Shown here one piece after another: positions 25,601 through 36,924 of a stretch of 64,000 bases of DNA. The stretch comes from Perkinsus olseni (Eukaryota; Perkinsozoa; Perkinsida; Perkinsidae). The translations under genes were made by a program, and so were the position numbers. Within the stretch, counting starts at the first letter, position 1. Each line of letters opens with the position of its first letter. The notes below the pieces were generated by a model, which saw nothing but the letters and a program-made list of their open reading frames with translations, ran no database searches and was not told where the DNA came from. The stretch covers positions 186,001 to 250,000 of the forward strand of contig JABANP010000017.1 in NCBI GenBank assembly GCA_013115135.1, given 5' to 3'.

Positions 25601-26083
25601 GGGAAGTGCACTCTCTCTGAAGTTTGGGAACCTCGCCTAAAATTATTACGTGAAAACTCGCTTCTTGAAGAATATGTGGTAATTCGCTGCTTTTTCGGCG
25701 CCAGGAAAGGAGGGGTCGCAGGTTGGAGTAGGGTTGGGTGGCATGATACTCGCCCTGGAATTGGAGTTTGGGGATATTCGGAACGCCAAACAGCTGTTTC
25801 TACTTCATAGTCGTTATCTGATTTCTCACTGGCTCCACTGTGTCATCTCAGGGAGCTGCTTTTAGGCAAGATTCCCTCAGTCTTTCGGATCTTTCAGGTT
25901 GATGAGTCAAGGAACGATGTAAAAGCCGACGAAAAGGAGTCCGCCGAAAAGTGGGGGAAATTTTTAGTTTTTTCCGGAAAATTCATCCGTTTTTCTGCCA
26001 GGCCGGAAATCGATGGGAAAGACGGTGAGGGCGATTTTGACCTGTATGAGGGTATGAATGAGGGCGGTGAGGCCCAGGCCTGA
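22652..26083 (+). CDS. DEK-like chromatin protein with HMG-like segment (9 exons)
   Basis: Exons: 22652-22876, 22933-23037, 23100-23180, 23223-23288, 23732-23779, 24288-24490, 24837-24963, 25098-25232, 25898-26083; about 391 residues. The N-terminal third matches the DEK core: a basic KSTRRSKPVEHF, GKGIKLGDIEV, LKRLHVCLFNSIGKES, IRAWNGSQSAEDRERMEK, and a SAP-like end SILRFLDVPKDEG. A basic linker follows, then an HMG-box-like stretch (SGFSNFLAQRTKEL, LSVEWTSMS, EKAAF) and a Ser/Glu/Asp-rich tail. DEK proteins bind DNA and histones and shape chromatin; the HMG-like addition fits that role. A further 50-bp intron may lie in the last exon (about 25957-26007), since skipping it keeps frame. Every listed boundary is GT-AG and phase-consistent. 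Confidence 0.86.
22877..22932 (-). repeat. DEK intron 1 made of a tRNA-like fragment
   Basis: The whole 56-bp intron reads, on the minus strand, as a tRNA 3' half: ATCCGAAAGGTCCCCGG then ATCGATCCCGG. Its plus-strand start GTGAGTGCAGG...TGCCGG aligns with GAGTGTAGGAATGCCGG at the edge of the element at 26209-26295, so the 5' splice site coincides with the repeat end. Confidence 0.6.
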
Positions 26084-26208
26084 GGGGCAGGAGAAGACCG
26101 CGATCGTGTTTATTTCATTTGGTATCCTGGAAGGCGTTTCAATAATCCCCGCTCATGGAGGGCGGACTATTTGCATCTGAATATTACTTTAGAGTGGCTT
26201 GAGCTGAG

Positions 26209-26295
26209 TGTAGGAATGCCGGCTGTGGGGTTCGAACCTGGGTTGTTCGGATGATAAATCGTAGCTTCAGTTCTCCTGCTAAGCTAACCGGTCGC
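26209..26295 (-). repeat. tRNA-derived SINE-like element
   Basis: On the minus strand it has an A-box (TTAGCTTAGCAGG), a middle segment TTTATCATCCGAACAA, and a B-box (GGTTCGAACCC), ending GCCGGCATTCCTACACTC. Stem pairing is imperfect, so it is called tRNA-derived and not a functional tRNA. It lies between the DEK and first tetraspanin-like gene. Confidence 0.6.
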
Positions 26296-26421
26296 GTCCT
26301 GATGTATCCTTGTGCGTATCTTCGTGCAAAAAAAACGGAAATATCCGAAAAAAAACCTTGAGATATCGTTTCCGCTCCGTTTCCGAATCGTTGCCGCTAT
26401 TCGATAGCATTCTTGTTTGCA

Positions 26422-28602
26422 ATGGTTGATTCATACGACGACTACGTATACAAGCCCTCTGAGGACCCCTCCCGGAAGTGTCTCCGTCGTCTCACCTCAA
26501 CTGTCTACGTTGCCCTTCTATTGGCAACCGTTGGTGCTTGTCTTTGGAGCTGCTATCTGACTTGGAGTGTCATCAATAATTCGGTTTACGTCGCCTTGTC
26601 TCCGGAAGAGGTAGGTTAGTTCATCATCAACGGGATTGAGGGTATTGACTTCGAGACAGGATGCTATGGCGAGCCCGAATGAGGAGTATCTTTGGCCTGG
26701 TCGACCTTCGCGAGTATCTTTTTCTTTTCGGATACTCAAATTTATTATGAATTATGTAAAAATTATGGTTTTTCGTTTTCCGTGAGCCTTTGGGAGGCAG
26801 CTTGAGCGACGCCTTATTACCCCACCGAGCTGCCTTCCTCACTACCGTTCATGCTGGAGTCACGGAAATCTTTTCTGTGCGGTCGAGTATCTTTTGGTTG
26901 TTTTCTTTCAGCTTACCCGGGTTGCTCATTCCCAAGGTGTGAATCTCTTCATTCCCGTAAACCCTCTGGGAATAATGGAAATCGTTGTTATCTGCATGGC
27001 TGCTGTATCATGCGCTGCTGGTTTCATTGGGATTGTTCAGCATCTCTCTTCCACTATTAGGTGGGTCGGTAAGGGGGGGCTCAATTCTCAGGGCGTTGGG
27101 CTTGGAGTGGTATGAATATCTGTAGGAATTCTGCGGCGAATCGTCTGTCGTGTTTTTGAGTGTCATCAATGATGACACGGCATGTCGCAAAGAGTCTCTG
27201 CGGGATTTGAGATCAAGATGCCTTCCCCGTCAATGTGAACGGCCAACCGAAAATTTGCTGGAAATTCTCGAAAATTTTCGGTCGTTAGGTCGATGAGGAT
27301 TTTTCAAGCCGTCCTAGCATCTGTTACCTTCTGCACTTTCCCAGCTCAGAGTATCCTTCGGAGTGCGAGCGCTTCCAAAGATACTGTCCATGCTCTGCTG
27401 TGTTTTTTAGGAATACTAATCCCTACAAATGTATCCTTCCTGGGCTTTATCTACTTTTTCTTGCTTTTCTCGTGGTTGCTGGCGTATTTGTGGCGGGAGC
27501 CTGCTTTGGCATAGCGGAGCTGAGCCGACTGGCGGATGAACAGATCGAACATCAGGTGGGCTCCGCTCCATTTTCATGTGATCGGTTGTCCAATCTTTTG
27601 GCAGCGTGCAGAACGCTTGGGAATTTAGGAAGCTTTGCTTTGTAGCTTCAAGAGAGCATGACCGCCACCTGATGGGGAAATTTGGTATTTTATCTGGAAT
27701 GCAGCGAGGTTCTTCGACTGAGGTGCTTCCGTTCTCACCGAGAGAGTCGTGTCTTCTCAGCTAGAGAAGGCCAGCGTCGAAACCAAGGGTATCATTTCCA
27801 CCGACGTCACCACCGATATCAATAAGTCAGTTTCTCGAACAGTGGCGCTCGAAATTCAATTTTCCGTCTGTCAGATTTATTACCCCGCTGATGGCGTTCT
27901 ATGACGCCTATGAGTGCCGACCTTCGGCTCGTGTGACATGCTCGTCTTACACGGTCGGGAAGATATCCTGCTCCGCCAGAGCCAGTGAGATTTTTTTATG
28001 CTCTTCTTCATGACCCGCGACTGGTTTGCAGATCCTACCATAATATCAGCAGCAAATGAAGTTTGTTCAGCGCCTCCCCGACTGGACCGAGATTATACTC
28101 CTAGCGTGGACCATTGTTCTGATTGCTTCCATCAGCACGGCAACACGCAGGCTGCTCAGGTAGGGCGGGTGGATCATACTGACCTACTGCACGGATGCGG
28201 CGATTAATTAAGCCCACCAAATTGGAACTGCACCACTCCGGTGCGTGGACTCGGTTATGACTTGCCGGCGGGCCTTCCCGCGGGAGATGAGGACTGCGTC
28301 GCCCCCACGCTATTACTTGCGAGTGTTTCAGCGAGGAGATTCCCAAGCGGAGAGAGAATTTGGCTACAAAATTTTGTGGGGATGCGACCAGTATCGTGGA
28401 AAATTCCACCCCAAAATTTGAAATTTTTCGTGAGTGTAAGCGTTCGCGTGCACAGGTTCTATGTTTATGCAGCTCGCTTCTTAAGACGTGGGTTGATGCT
28501 GTTAGTCCCGAGGCCAGAGATGTCTGGATAAAGGCAGCTTTCGTTAACGCCGTCATAGCGGCTGTATGCGCCCTCCTCCTTGTTGTTTGGATCATTAGAC
28601 GT
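26422..28602 (+). CDS. Tetraspanin-like membrane protein, paralogue 1
   Basis: Exons: 26422-26610, 26912-27060, 27411-27555, 27761-27825, 27875-27984, 28032-28159, 28456-28602, with a last short exon I could not fix. At least 311 residues. Hydrophobic segments occur in exon 1 (VALLLATVGACLW), exon 2 (IVVICMAAVSCAAGFIGIV), exon 3 (LYLLFLAFLVVAGVFVAG) and exon 7 (VIAAVCALLLVVWII). Between the third and fourth lies a loop of about 100 residues with spaced cysteines (YEC..V-TC..ISC, EVCSAPP, HCSDC). The order TM1-TM2-TM3-large loop-TM4 is that of tetraspanins, but the CCG motif is absent. Paralogue 2 at 29568 has the same exon plan. Role unknown beyond membrane protein. Confidence 0.72.
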
Positions 28603-29520
28603 GTAAGTCTCAGATCGGCGCGGATGGGTGCCGCTGAAAAAATCTTGATACCTGTAGAGATCGGCAGTAAGAGCACCAGACTCTTTCGGGGAGGAGTCAG
28701 TTTCCGCTCAATTGTGAATAATTCGCGCATCGTTAATCGTTCATCAACTCGTAAGCCTCGGGGCAGTTGTCACTAGTATTTATGAGTACTGACGGCTTTA
28801 AGCTCGAAATCGTCCAGGTCCTGTATCTGTGAGTATCCCTGAAAACTAACTCAGCCTTTCGAATCCGATCAAGGGCGTCTCTATCGTCGAGCATGTATCC
28901 TCTGTGTGGTCAGATATCCTGTCCATCAACCTTACAGAAGTCCTGATCGCTTATGATCAGCCGAACCCCTCCTGATGCAGAGAGGTTCGACCACCCCTCA
29001 ATTTACTCAACTGTGTTCTGCTGCTGCATCCCGTCTCAGTCTCACCCCTTCTCTATGGCGTTATCAATCAAAACGTCTCTCTCATCGCATTCATTGGCAT
29101 GGGATACATTGGGGTAATGGGCATGGGTAGCATTCATGGACACTCATAGCATTCTAATGATGGCTATTCAGCTATCATTAGAATAACCGCGTTAGCAGTC
29201 TCTTCTCGCGGTAGAGGGCGATGGAGATTTCTTGTCGCTGTTCATCATCCAGATCCGAAGATAGTATTTTCGGATCTGCACTCCGATTATTTTAAAATAC
29301 TCTTCCAAATGACCTTGAAATATCCGCTGGATATAGCCCCAAAATTTCAGGTCACAACTCTTAATGGCTTCCGGGATCTCGGAGGGCCCCTCGAAAGACG
29401 TGCCAAATAATCTTGGAATGCACGGCTTAAAATGTTTCATAAAAAATTTTATTTTTATTAGAAATACATATCTGAGGAAACAGACGGTGCTTTCTGCTGC
29501 GGCGGGCTGCGTTTTTACCT
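28603..29520. other. Spacer between the tetraspanin-like paralogues
   Basis: The last exon of paralogue 1 should lie in its first 300 bases (candidate acceptors near 28769 and 28824). The rest holds no gene that I can support. A TATAAAA occurs at 29521-29527, 41 bases before the next ATG. Confidence 0.4.
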
Positions 29521-29567
29521 TATAAAAGTTAACTCGCCAGGTTCACTAAGTGAGTTTATTATTACCA

Positions 29568-31839
29568 ATGGCCATCGAATTGATAGCTAAGAGCTCTCGC
29601 GGGTCAATAAGCTGCTCCATTTGGTCGTTCATCTACGTCGTTTTTCTTGTACTTTTCGGAGCGTTCGCGATTTATTCGGCAGTATACACGAGCGTGCATG
29701 CGCAGGAGTCAATTGTGACTCATGTGAGCCCTCAGCAAGTAGTGCATGCTTCGACCTAAGATACGCATGAAAAGTATCTTTCTCAGCTGATGGACTTGGC
29801 TGAGAGCCTCGGCGTTGCGATTTTCCTACCGATTAACCCTGTACGAGCGTCCTGGGTGCTCGCCATCGTTCTTGGCGTTTTGGTTCCTTTTGCCGCTATC
29901 TTTGGTATCACTTACCATTGCAGCTCAACTGCGAGGTAGGAGATGGTAGATATCCTGCATGCTGGGAAGATACGAATTAGGTTGGAAGTGTATCTTTCAT
30001 GTAGCAAAGATACGCTGTTGATTGGAATGCATACATATTTCGTGATGATTCTTCATCAGACGAATTGTGCATATGTTTGTCGTATCCGGGTATCATGCGT
30101 GTTTTACCATACTCCGACTCCTCCCATGCTGGCAATGAAAGACATCCGCCCAATCTAACATCATAATCTCCTCTTTCGGTTCTCTCTCTATTCATCAGTT
30201 GCATCTCAGAAAACGCGAACCATGGAAGTACCTAGTCGGTGGCACGTTCTGGGGCCTCCTGCTGTTGACCTTCGTCGGGGCTCTCCTGGTGGGCGGCACG
30301 GGAATCGGTATGTCGGTCATTGGCAAGCTGAGCATGAATGAGTTGCAGAGAGTGGTGAGTGGGGTACGACTGTCAAGTCTACGATTCTTGCGGGATGCGG
30401 GTCTCGCGGCGATGGCGTTTCTTTCTTTGACTTTGCACGGCGTCTGCTTTCATCGTAATTTTAATTTCACCATTTCTAGTGAGAGAACGCTAGAAGGTTA
30501 GTAGTGACTCAAACGAAATTGTGGATGATTTGCAAGTGAATTTTTCTCAGGTTAATAAGTATCCCGAGCTCGCCCTTGGACTCATCACGTTGAAGTTAAT
30601 TCGAGATTACTCAATCACCATTCCGTAAGCGCGAGATCATAATCAATTTCGTGGCGCGCGACATTTCCTTCTCTCCTTCCTGAGCGTGACTTGTGCGTCG
30701 CTCCGCCTTTTTCAGAGTTGGAGAACTCGAGAAGGCCGTGGAGAGATACACTGACGCCCGGTGTACAGCCTTCCCAGTTGGCGTCACCTGTTCGAGACCC
30801 CTCATCAGCGAAATAAGATGCAGCGGTGTCGATGGTGAGTCTGATCTCGATCGAGGGCCGACGGGGTCCACGCTAGTATTCACCAGCTGCTTGGTATGTT
30901 CATCAGTAGAGTATGTTCGGTCATCCGAGCAGACCGAAAATCCTATTTCGCGCGCCACAAAATTGGTGTTCCCGTTGTTACTTCAGCTGGCGATTTCTCG
31001 GACATCATCACAGCGGTCTGTTCCACAGTACCCTCAGTTGAGGGCTTCGCACCGCAACGACGTCACTGTGCGGCCTGTCTCGAGCTGGTCGGAGTTTCTG
31101 CGGCTTCTAACGTGAGTACCGGGAGGTATCAGTTGTCGTAGCCCACGACTAAGACCCTGCTCAGCGGCCTGCGGCTTCCAAATTAGGAGTTCTAATCCAT
31201 TGGTTTGTACAGTTTGTCGAGGATAGCATGCAAGTTTTTTACTCGTTTCGAAGGTAACTAGGAGGTCGCAATTTGTGAAGAAAGATACCAAATGCAATAC
31301 CAGTCGAGCCTTCCTCCACTGGTATTGGTGTCTTCTAGAAGAAATACTTCATCCACAATTTGTGGATGAAGTATTTCTTCTATAATACACCTGATGATGA
31401 GGAATGCTCAGGAAGCCTTATCGTGCCGGCTTCCCGAGTCAAGAATCATTGATGAAATCATGAAATCTTGAAATAAGGGATGTGGATTGCAAAACTACGG
31501 GTCACTCTTCGCTTCGCTCCGCTTGATCTCACCGACTTACTCTAGTTGGCGTTGAACTCACAGCCCTATCTCTCAGGTTCTCTGTTCTTGCACTTCCCAA
31601 CTCCGAGTGTGGCTGCAGGCTATTTCCGAGGAGGACCAGCGGCAATGGATGGTTATTGGCGTTCAGAACGCTATCATCTCAGGGGTCGCATTGATAACCC
31701 TAATTTGGTGGACGATCTGGCAGGTGAGTTCAATTGTTGGTTGAGCGAGAAACTGGTGCATTTTCGGTTTTATTAGATATGGCATCGCCGAGACCATCAA
31801 GAAGGAGGATGGCACCGTAAACTGAGCAGCACTGCCTGA
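29568..31839 (+). CDS. Tetraspanin-like membrane protein, paralogue 2
   Basis: Exons: 29568-29738, 29787-29935, 30210-30354, 30551-30624, 30716-30834, 30987-31111, 31577-31723, 31777-31839; 330 residues. Exons 2, 3 and 7 are 149, 145 and 147 bases, exactly as in paralogue 1, and all phases match. Membrane segments: exon 1 (FIYVVFLVLFGAFAIYSAVY), exon 2 (VLAIVLGVLVPFAAIFGI), exon 3 (GLLLLTFVGALLVGG) and exon 7 (IISGVALITLIWWTIW). The loop keeps the same cysteine plan (RC..VTC..IRC, AVCSTVP, HCAAC), and exon 7 opens VLCSCTSQL beside VLCLCSSLL in paralogue 1. Protein identity looks low, so this is an old tandem duplication under structural constraint. An inverted pair of GTGGCGCGCGA motifs flanks exon 5. 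Confidence 0.75.
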
Positions 31840-32492
31840 CTTTTATATATGATACAGCATCATACGTTTAATTTGATTTGTTTTTCAATCTGTACTGATT
31901 TAGTCCTAGTTTCACCCATTCATGTGGATCTCTTGTTGCTACTAGTGCAGCAAAGAATGGCCCTAACTGAGCACATCGACAAGAGCCTCACAAAGCCGGA
32001 ACCGTCAGCGTTGAACTATAAGCTCACACACACAAAACGCGGTTGACATTAAATTGTCACCATCTTGAACTATTGAGGTATGAATATTATATTTATGAAT
32101 AATAATAAACCTATTAATAAATAAGGTAAATGAAATATTAACGCCAGCAATTAGTAAGAAGACTATTAAATAAATCTATTACGCTTGGGTGGATCTTGAC
32201 CTAGTTTCTCTGAGCGAGTTTCGTGAGCCTGTATATCGTGTTTCGTATGTTCGTTGTATGTTTCGTGAGCCGAGGTGAAGCCTGTATATCCTGGGTAGAA
32301 CATGCGGGAACCTCCACAGTGTGACTTCGGGAGCAGCTCTTAGCAAGTCCTGGTACATTTTCACATGCGGGCCACACCCGGATGAATGAATATGAGTGGT
32401 CTTCTAACGCAAGGGAGAAATCGTTGCTTCAGTGTATCACATGGACATAACATCATCACAACAACATAATCACCATGACCCATCCAAGAGTG
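31840..32492. other. AT-rich spacer
   Basis: Between the tetraspanin-like gene and the first protease-like gene. AT-rich around 32040-32180. The right end (from about 32450) is the 3' flank shared by the protease-like genes. Confidence 0.5.
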
Positions 32493-33668
32493 TTAATTCT
32501 CAAGTAGAGCTATCTTATTATTGGTGTAATCAACATGAATACTGTACGCCCTGAAGAACGGTGTACCAATGAGGTTCATGGCATATTCCTGTACGAATAT
32601 TATCACATCCCCGTCCCCAGTGTGCACGCAGTAATGTTTCGGATGTATCCTGATCGGGATAGAATTATCTCCCTCGCCCAGGTGGAAGCCCAACACCGGC
32701 AGACTGTCGAGTGCCTCTTCCTTGACCTGTACGAGAGGTCCCTGGTCCTCCCGCCACATCTCATTAATCTGCTTCTCGGTGTAACCTTTTTTCTTCAGTT
32801 TCATTCTGAGCTTGCTTTTGATGTCTTTTAATAAACCTGGATACGGCAGGTATATGCCGTTGGCCCCCGTGTCCACCATGCTCAGCAATGAGTCGGGGCG
32901 TCTCCTCACGAGGCCTTCCTTCATCAGCAGGGCGCCTTGCGCATCGAACAGCCTCAGTGACGACACCTGTACGGCGGCGAACGCCCGGTGCTTCTCTGGG
33001 TTGTATGCATAGTCTACGAATTTGTGTTTACCCGCCTTGGACTCATCAAGCGCATCGCCGAGCGTCAGCTGCCCGGATATACGGTCAGAATTTCTGCTGC
33101 CATCCGTGTGAAGGGTGTATGACCGGCGTCCAATGACGTTAAGGCGCAGGAGGGAATCGAGAACACTCTCTTCGCCAGGCCACGGATGAGGAACAGTGAA
33201 GCTCGGTTCCAAATTCGATATTCCGAAGAAACCGTATGGTTTCACCGTAGTTGGCCATCTGCGGGTCCTGGAAATCACGAACGTAAAATTAGCAGCTTCG
33301 CGGTCACCCACTACCAACGTGCCAGTTCGGTTAATATTCTCGATGCGTTTGCCATCACTGAAATTCAAACCCGGGGCCAGCTTCCCCTTGTTGAATTCAC
33401 AAGGAGACTTTTCCGAGCAGAAGTAGCAGCCGGCGCGTGGGTCATCACATGCGCCTTTGCCGTACTTCCTTTCATACCATCGGCCATCCATAACCGCGAG
33501 CCCCCAGAAACCAGAGTCCAATTTGAGCTCGACTTCTTGACCGTCGATGTTGACGGCGACGAAGCCTTCCTCGACTGGTATTGTTACAGTCTTGGCCGGG
33601 GCGTCGGAAGCTTCACACAAAAGGTGCAGAATAGTGCCGAACATCATCGCAGCGAAGGCCGCCCACAT
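32493..33668 (-). CDS. Pepsin-family (A1) aspartic protease-like protein 1
   Basis: Intronless, 391 residues, with a hydrophobic N terminus that looks like a signal peptide (MWAAFAAMMFGTILHLLCEA). Two aspartic-protease motifs are present: DSG at 51-53 (KLDSGFWGL) and DTG at 266-268 (SMVDTGANGIYLPY). Between them are a cysteine cluster with C-x6-C-x2-C-x5-C spacing (CDDPRAGCYFCSEKSPC), typical of this local family, and a YGFFGI stretch. The C terminus VHVDYTNNKIALLEN is nearly identical in all five genes here. Both catalytic aspartates are in place, so activity is possible. Probably secreted. Substrate unknown. Its 3' flank is shared with genes 2 and 3 and with gene 4 on the other strand. Confidence 0.88.
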   Translation of the reverse strand: MWAAFAAMMFGTILHLLCEASDAPAKTVTIPVEEGFVAVNIDGQEVELKLDSGFWGLAVMDGRWYERKYGKGACDDPRAGCYFCSEKSPCEFNKGKLAPGLNFSDGKRIENINRTGTLVVGDREAANFTFVISRTRRWPTTVKPYGFFGISNLEPSFTVPHPWPGEESVLDSLLRLNVIGRRSYTLHTDGSRNSDRISGQLTLGDALDESKAGKHKFVDYAYNPEKHRAFAAVQVSSLRLFDAQGALLMKEGLVRRRPDSLLSMVDTGANGIYLPYPGLLKDIKSKLRMKLKKKGYTEKQINEMWREDQGPLVQVKEEALDSLPVLGFHLGEGDNSIPIRIHPKHYCVHTGDGDVIIFVQEYAMNLIGTPFFRAYSIHVDYTNNKIALLEN

Positions 33669-33699
33669 TGCGCAGAGAAACTTAATCTACAGCTGAGGG

Positions 33700-34836
33700 C
33701 TTAGATCATGGAAGCCACGGCTTACCGAATCCCACACAAGTTGCTGACTCTCTAACCGCTGCGCTGCTCGTTTCTCATGTCTGGAAAAGGCCGGAAGAGG
33801 AGCTGTCTCCGGGCGTCTCGGGCGTAGCGCGCGCGAGTCGCCTTGTCGTACGAGGTTCGTCTCCGTGACGCTCCTAACCCAATCTTAACAATAACGATTC
33901 ACGGAGAGCTCGCTCGCGATCCTTTGAAAGAGCATGAGGCAGAGTTTCATATTGTTTGCATACCTGTGTGGTGGCAATCCTCGAGCGCGTGAGCAGATAG
34001 CCGGGAACAGATGCATCGGACGGACCCCCAGAGCATTACTCGAGGCATGGAGGGGACGTCCGAGACTAGTGACGAGCATGCCCACCGCAGTCGGCAGTGG
34101 TTCCAGCCCGAAAAGGCGACGGTGAAACGCCGTCCAATCTGTGTTAAGAGGTCCCGGACTCAGAGCAGCGCAAATCCTCCACTGCTCCGATGAAGGGCAA
34201 CATGCATTTTCTGGAAACCCATCCTGGGCGCCAGGTCTATTCAGTGAAGTTCCATCCGGACAGTTGCGTCTGTTTTGAATCTAAGTGAGTTTATAGTGTG
34301 CGTGTCAGTTTATAGTCCAACGCTAACGGTTCCGGCTTAGTTAGACTCTTGCCGATGCGCTCAGTTTATGGTGTAGGCAGCGCGCATGACGCTGTCCCTT
34401 CGCGAATTTGACGAAGGTTGGGGCGCTGCCCTCGCGCATCATCTCAAAGTAACGACACTTGCTCATCGTTCGCGCGACATCATGTGGCCAGCACGTACTA
34501 ATGGCGCTTTCATTCGGTTGTGGTTCGCTGAAGCTCTCTTGTGAGACCACTGTCAAGGCCACGCTGCACCGCGGATGATGTGAATCTTAATTTAGTTTCT
34601 CTGCGTGAGTTGAGTTGTGAGTGAGGTGAAGCCCGATGTTCTGGGTAGAGCAAGCAGAAACTTTCCCAATGTGACTTTTGGAGCAACCCTATAGCAAGTC
34701 GTAATGCGTGCGTACGTCCGAGCCCCACCCCGATGGATAATACTTATGTTCTCTTCTCCATAACGCAAGGGAAAATTTGTGCTCCAGCATATAACATCAT
34801 CACAACAACATAGTCATCATGACCCATCCAAGAGTG
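33700..34836. other. Upstream region of protease-like gene 1, duplicated
   Basis: Parts match 36050-36700 upstream of gene 2 (for example the GTCTCGGGCGTAGCGCGCG block at about 33813 and 36176) and a piece matches 42975-43030. It looks like the flank was carried along when the gene was duplicated. A degenerate tRNA-like run (minus, GCGCAGCGGTTAGAGAGTC) lies at about 33750-33765. No gene seen. Confidence 0.5.
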
Positions 34837-36024
34837 TTAATTCTCAAGTAGAGCTATCTTATTATTGGTGTAATCAACATGAACGCTGTACGCCCTGAAG
34901 AACGGTGTACCAATGAGGTTCATGCTATTTTCCTGCACGAATATTATCACATCCCCGTCCCCAGTGTGCACGCAGTAATGCCTCGGATGTATCCTGATCG
35001 GGATAGAATTATCTCCCTCTCCCAATTCGAGTCCCAACACCGGCAGACTGTCGAGTGCCTCTTCCTTGACCTGTACGAGAGGTCCCTGGTCCTCCCGCCA
35101 CATCTCATTCATCTGCTTCTCACTGTAGCCGATTTTCTCCAGTCTCATTCTGAGCTTGCTTTCGATATCTTCTAGTAAACCTGGATACGGCAGGTATATG
35201 CCGTTGGCCCCTGAGTCCACCGTGCTCAGAAAAGATATAGGACGCTTCCTTACGAGGCCTTCCTTCATTAGTAGTGCACCTTCGGCATCGAACAGCCTCA
35301 GTGACGACACCCATACAGCAGCGAACGCCCGGTACGACTCCGGATCATACGCATAGTCTACGAATTTGTATTCGCCCGCCTCGGACTCATCAAGCGCATC
35401 GCCTAGCGTCAGCTGCCCGGATATGCGGTAAGAATTTCTGCTGCCATCCGTGTAAAGGGTGTATGACCGGCGTCCAATGACGTTAAGACGCAGGAGGGAA
35501 TCGAGAACACTCTCTCCCCTAGGCCACGGGTGAGGAACAGTGAAGCTCGGTTCCAGCCCCGATATTCCGAAGAACCCGTACGGTTTGCCTGCCGTCTTCC
35601 ATTTGCGGGCCCTGGAAATCACGAACGGAAAATTAGCAGCTTCACGACCACCCAATACCAACGTGCCAGTGCGGTTGATACCTTTGATACGATCTCCATC
35701 CTTGAACTTCACACCCGGGAGAGGTTGCGTCTGGCTGAATTCACAAGGAGACTCCTCCGAGCAGAAGTAGCAGCCGACGCGTGGGTCATCACACGCGCCT
35801 TTGCCGTACTTTCTTTCGTACCATCGGCCATCCATAACCACGAGTCCCCAGAAACCAGAGTCCAAGATCAGCTTCACGACTTGACCGTCGATGTTGACGG
35901 TGACGAAGCCTTCCTCGACTGGCATTGTTACAGTCTTGGCCGGGGCGCCTGATACCACTCCTCGGGCTTCACATGATATATGTAGAGTAACGCCGATCAT
36001 CATTGCGGCGAAGGGCGTCCACAT
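34837..36024 (-). CDS. Pepsin-family (A1) aspartic protease-like protein 2
   Basis: 395 residues, closest to gene 1 and in tandem with it on the same strand. Signal-peptide-like start (MWTPFAAMMIGVTLHISCEA). First motif DSG at 55-57 (LILDSGFWGL), second DSG in STVDSGANGIYLPY. The cysteine cluster (CDDPRVGCYFCSEESPC) and the C-terminal VHVDYTNNKIALLEN are kept. Both aspartates are present, so it may be active. Confidence 0.88.
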   Translation of the reverse strand: MWTPFAAMMIGVTLHISCEARGVVSGAPAKTVTMPVEEGFVTVNIDGQVVKLILDSGFWGLVVMDGRWYERKYGKGACDDPRVGCYFCSEESPCEFSQTQPLPGVKFKDGDRIKGINRTGTLVLGGREAANFPFVISRARKWKTAGKPYGFFGISGLEPSFTVPHPWPRGESVLDSLLRLNVIGRRSYTLYTDGSRNSYRISGQLTLGDALDESEAGEYKFVDYAYDPESYRAFAAVWVSSLRLFDAEGALLMKEGLVRKRPISFLSTVDSGANGIYLPYPGLLEDIESKLRMRLEKIGYSEKQMNEMWREDQGPLVQVKEEALDSLPVLGLELGEGDNSIPIRIHPRHYCVHTGDGDVIIFVQENSMNLIGTPFFRAYSVHVDYTNNKIALLEN

Positions 36025-36039
36025 TGCGCAGAGAAAGCT

Positions 36040-36900
36040 AATCTGCAGCTGAGGGATTATACCATGGAGTCCACGGTCTACCGCGATCTGGCATACCGAA
36101 TCTCGCAGAGGTTTCCGACTCGCTAATCGCTGCGCTCAACTCCCTCGCCTGGCGGAAGAGAAGCTGTCTCCGAGCGTCTCGGGCGTAGCGCGCGTGAGTC
36201 GCGACGGACGGTTATGGTAACTCCTCGAATGCGTCGCAATCCACGGCGAGCTCACTCGCGATCCTCTCAAAGGGCATGGGCCAAAGCTTCGAAAATATAT
36301 GCACGGAGTTTCATATCGTTTGCATATCGTGAAAATCGGACAGGATGCTGATGCACCGGACGGCTCCCCGGAGTGTCACTCGAGGCAGAGAAGGGACGTC
36401 CGAGATTCCTAGTACGGCATGCCCGCCTCTGTCAGCAGTGGATCCAGCCCGGCAAGGTGACAGAGGTTGAAGTGGTAGGCTAATATGCAGCCTCACTAGG
36501 ATAGCATCTCGAGGTAGGGTGCCAAAATGTGTAAGGCGGTCTCGGACTCGAAGCCGCACAGGTCTTCCGCTGCACTGATGAAGGCTCCCATCATGGTCTT
36601 TCTGGATGCCCATCGTGCGTTCGAGGTCAATCGGGTAACGTCCCAGCCGCACAGTTGCGTCTGTTTCGAATTTTTCTCACAGTGTCAGTAGCGCGCATGA
36701 CGCTTCTCGCGATTTCAGCGAATCATGGAGTGCAACCCTCGCGGATCATCTCGAGAAGTGGCATTCGGGTGAGCTTCGGTGGGTCTCTTCCGTCTGCATG
36801 AGAGTTCGCCTTCAGACTGCACGCCCAACTCATAAAAATACAAGGCAACCGGGAAAACAGAAACTGGGAATGGAAAGTGACTAATAAGTCTCGGAAATTC
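36040..36900. other. Upstream flank of protease-like gene 2
   Basis: Duplicate of the flank of gene 1 in part (to about 36700). No gene seen. The 3' end of the REEP gene follows on the right. Confidence 0.5.
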
Positions 36901-36924
36901 AACTTTCGAGGAGCATCGGAAGGA

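Noticed and set aside
28101..28730. 209-codon minus-strand ORF across the tetraspanin-like gene
   Set aside because: It runs antisense over exons whose plus-strand phases and cysteine pattern match the paralogue.
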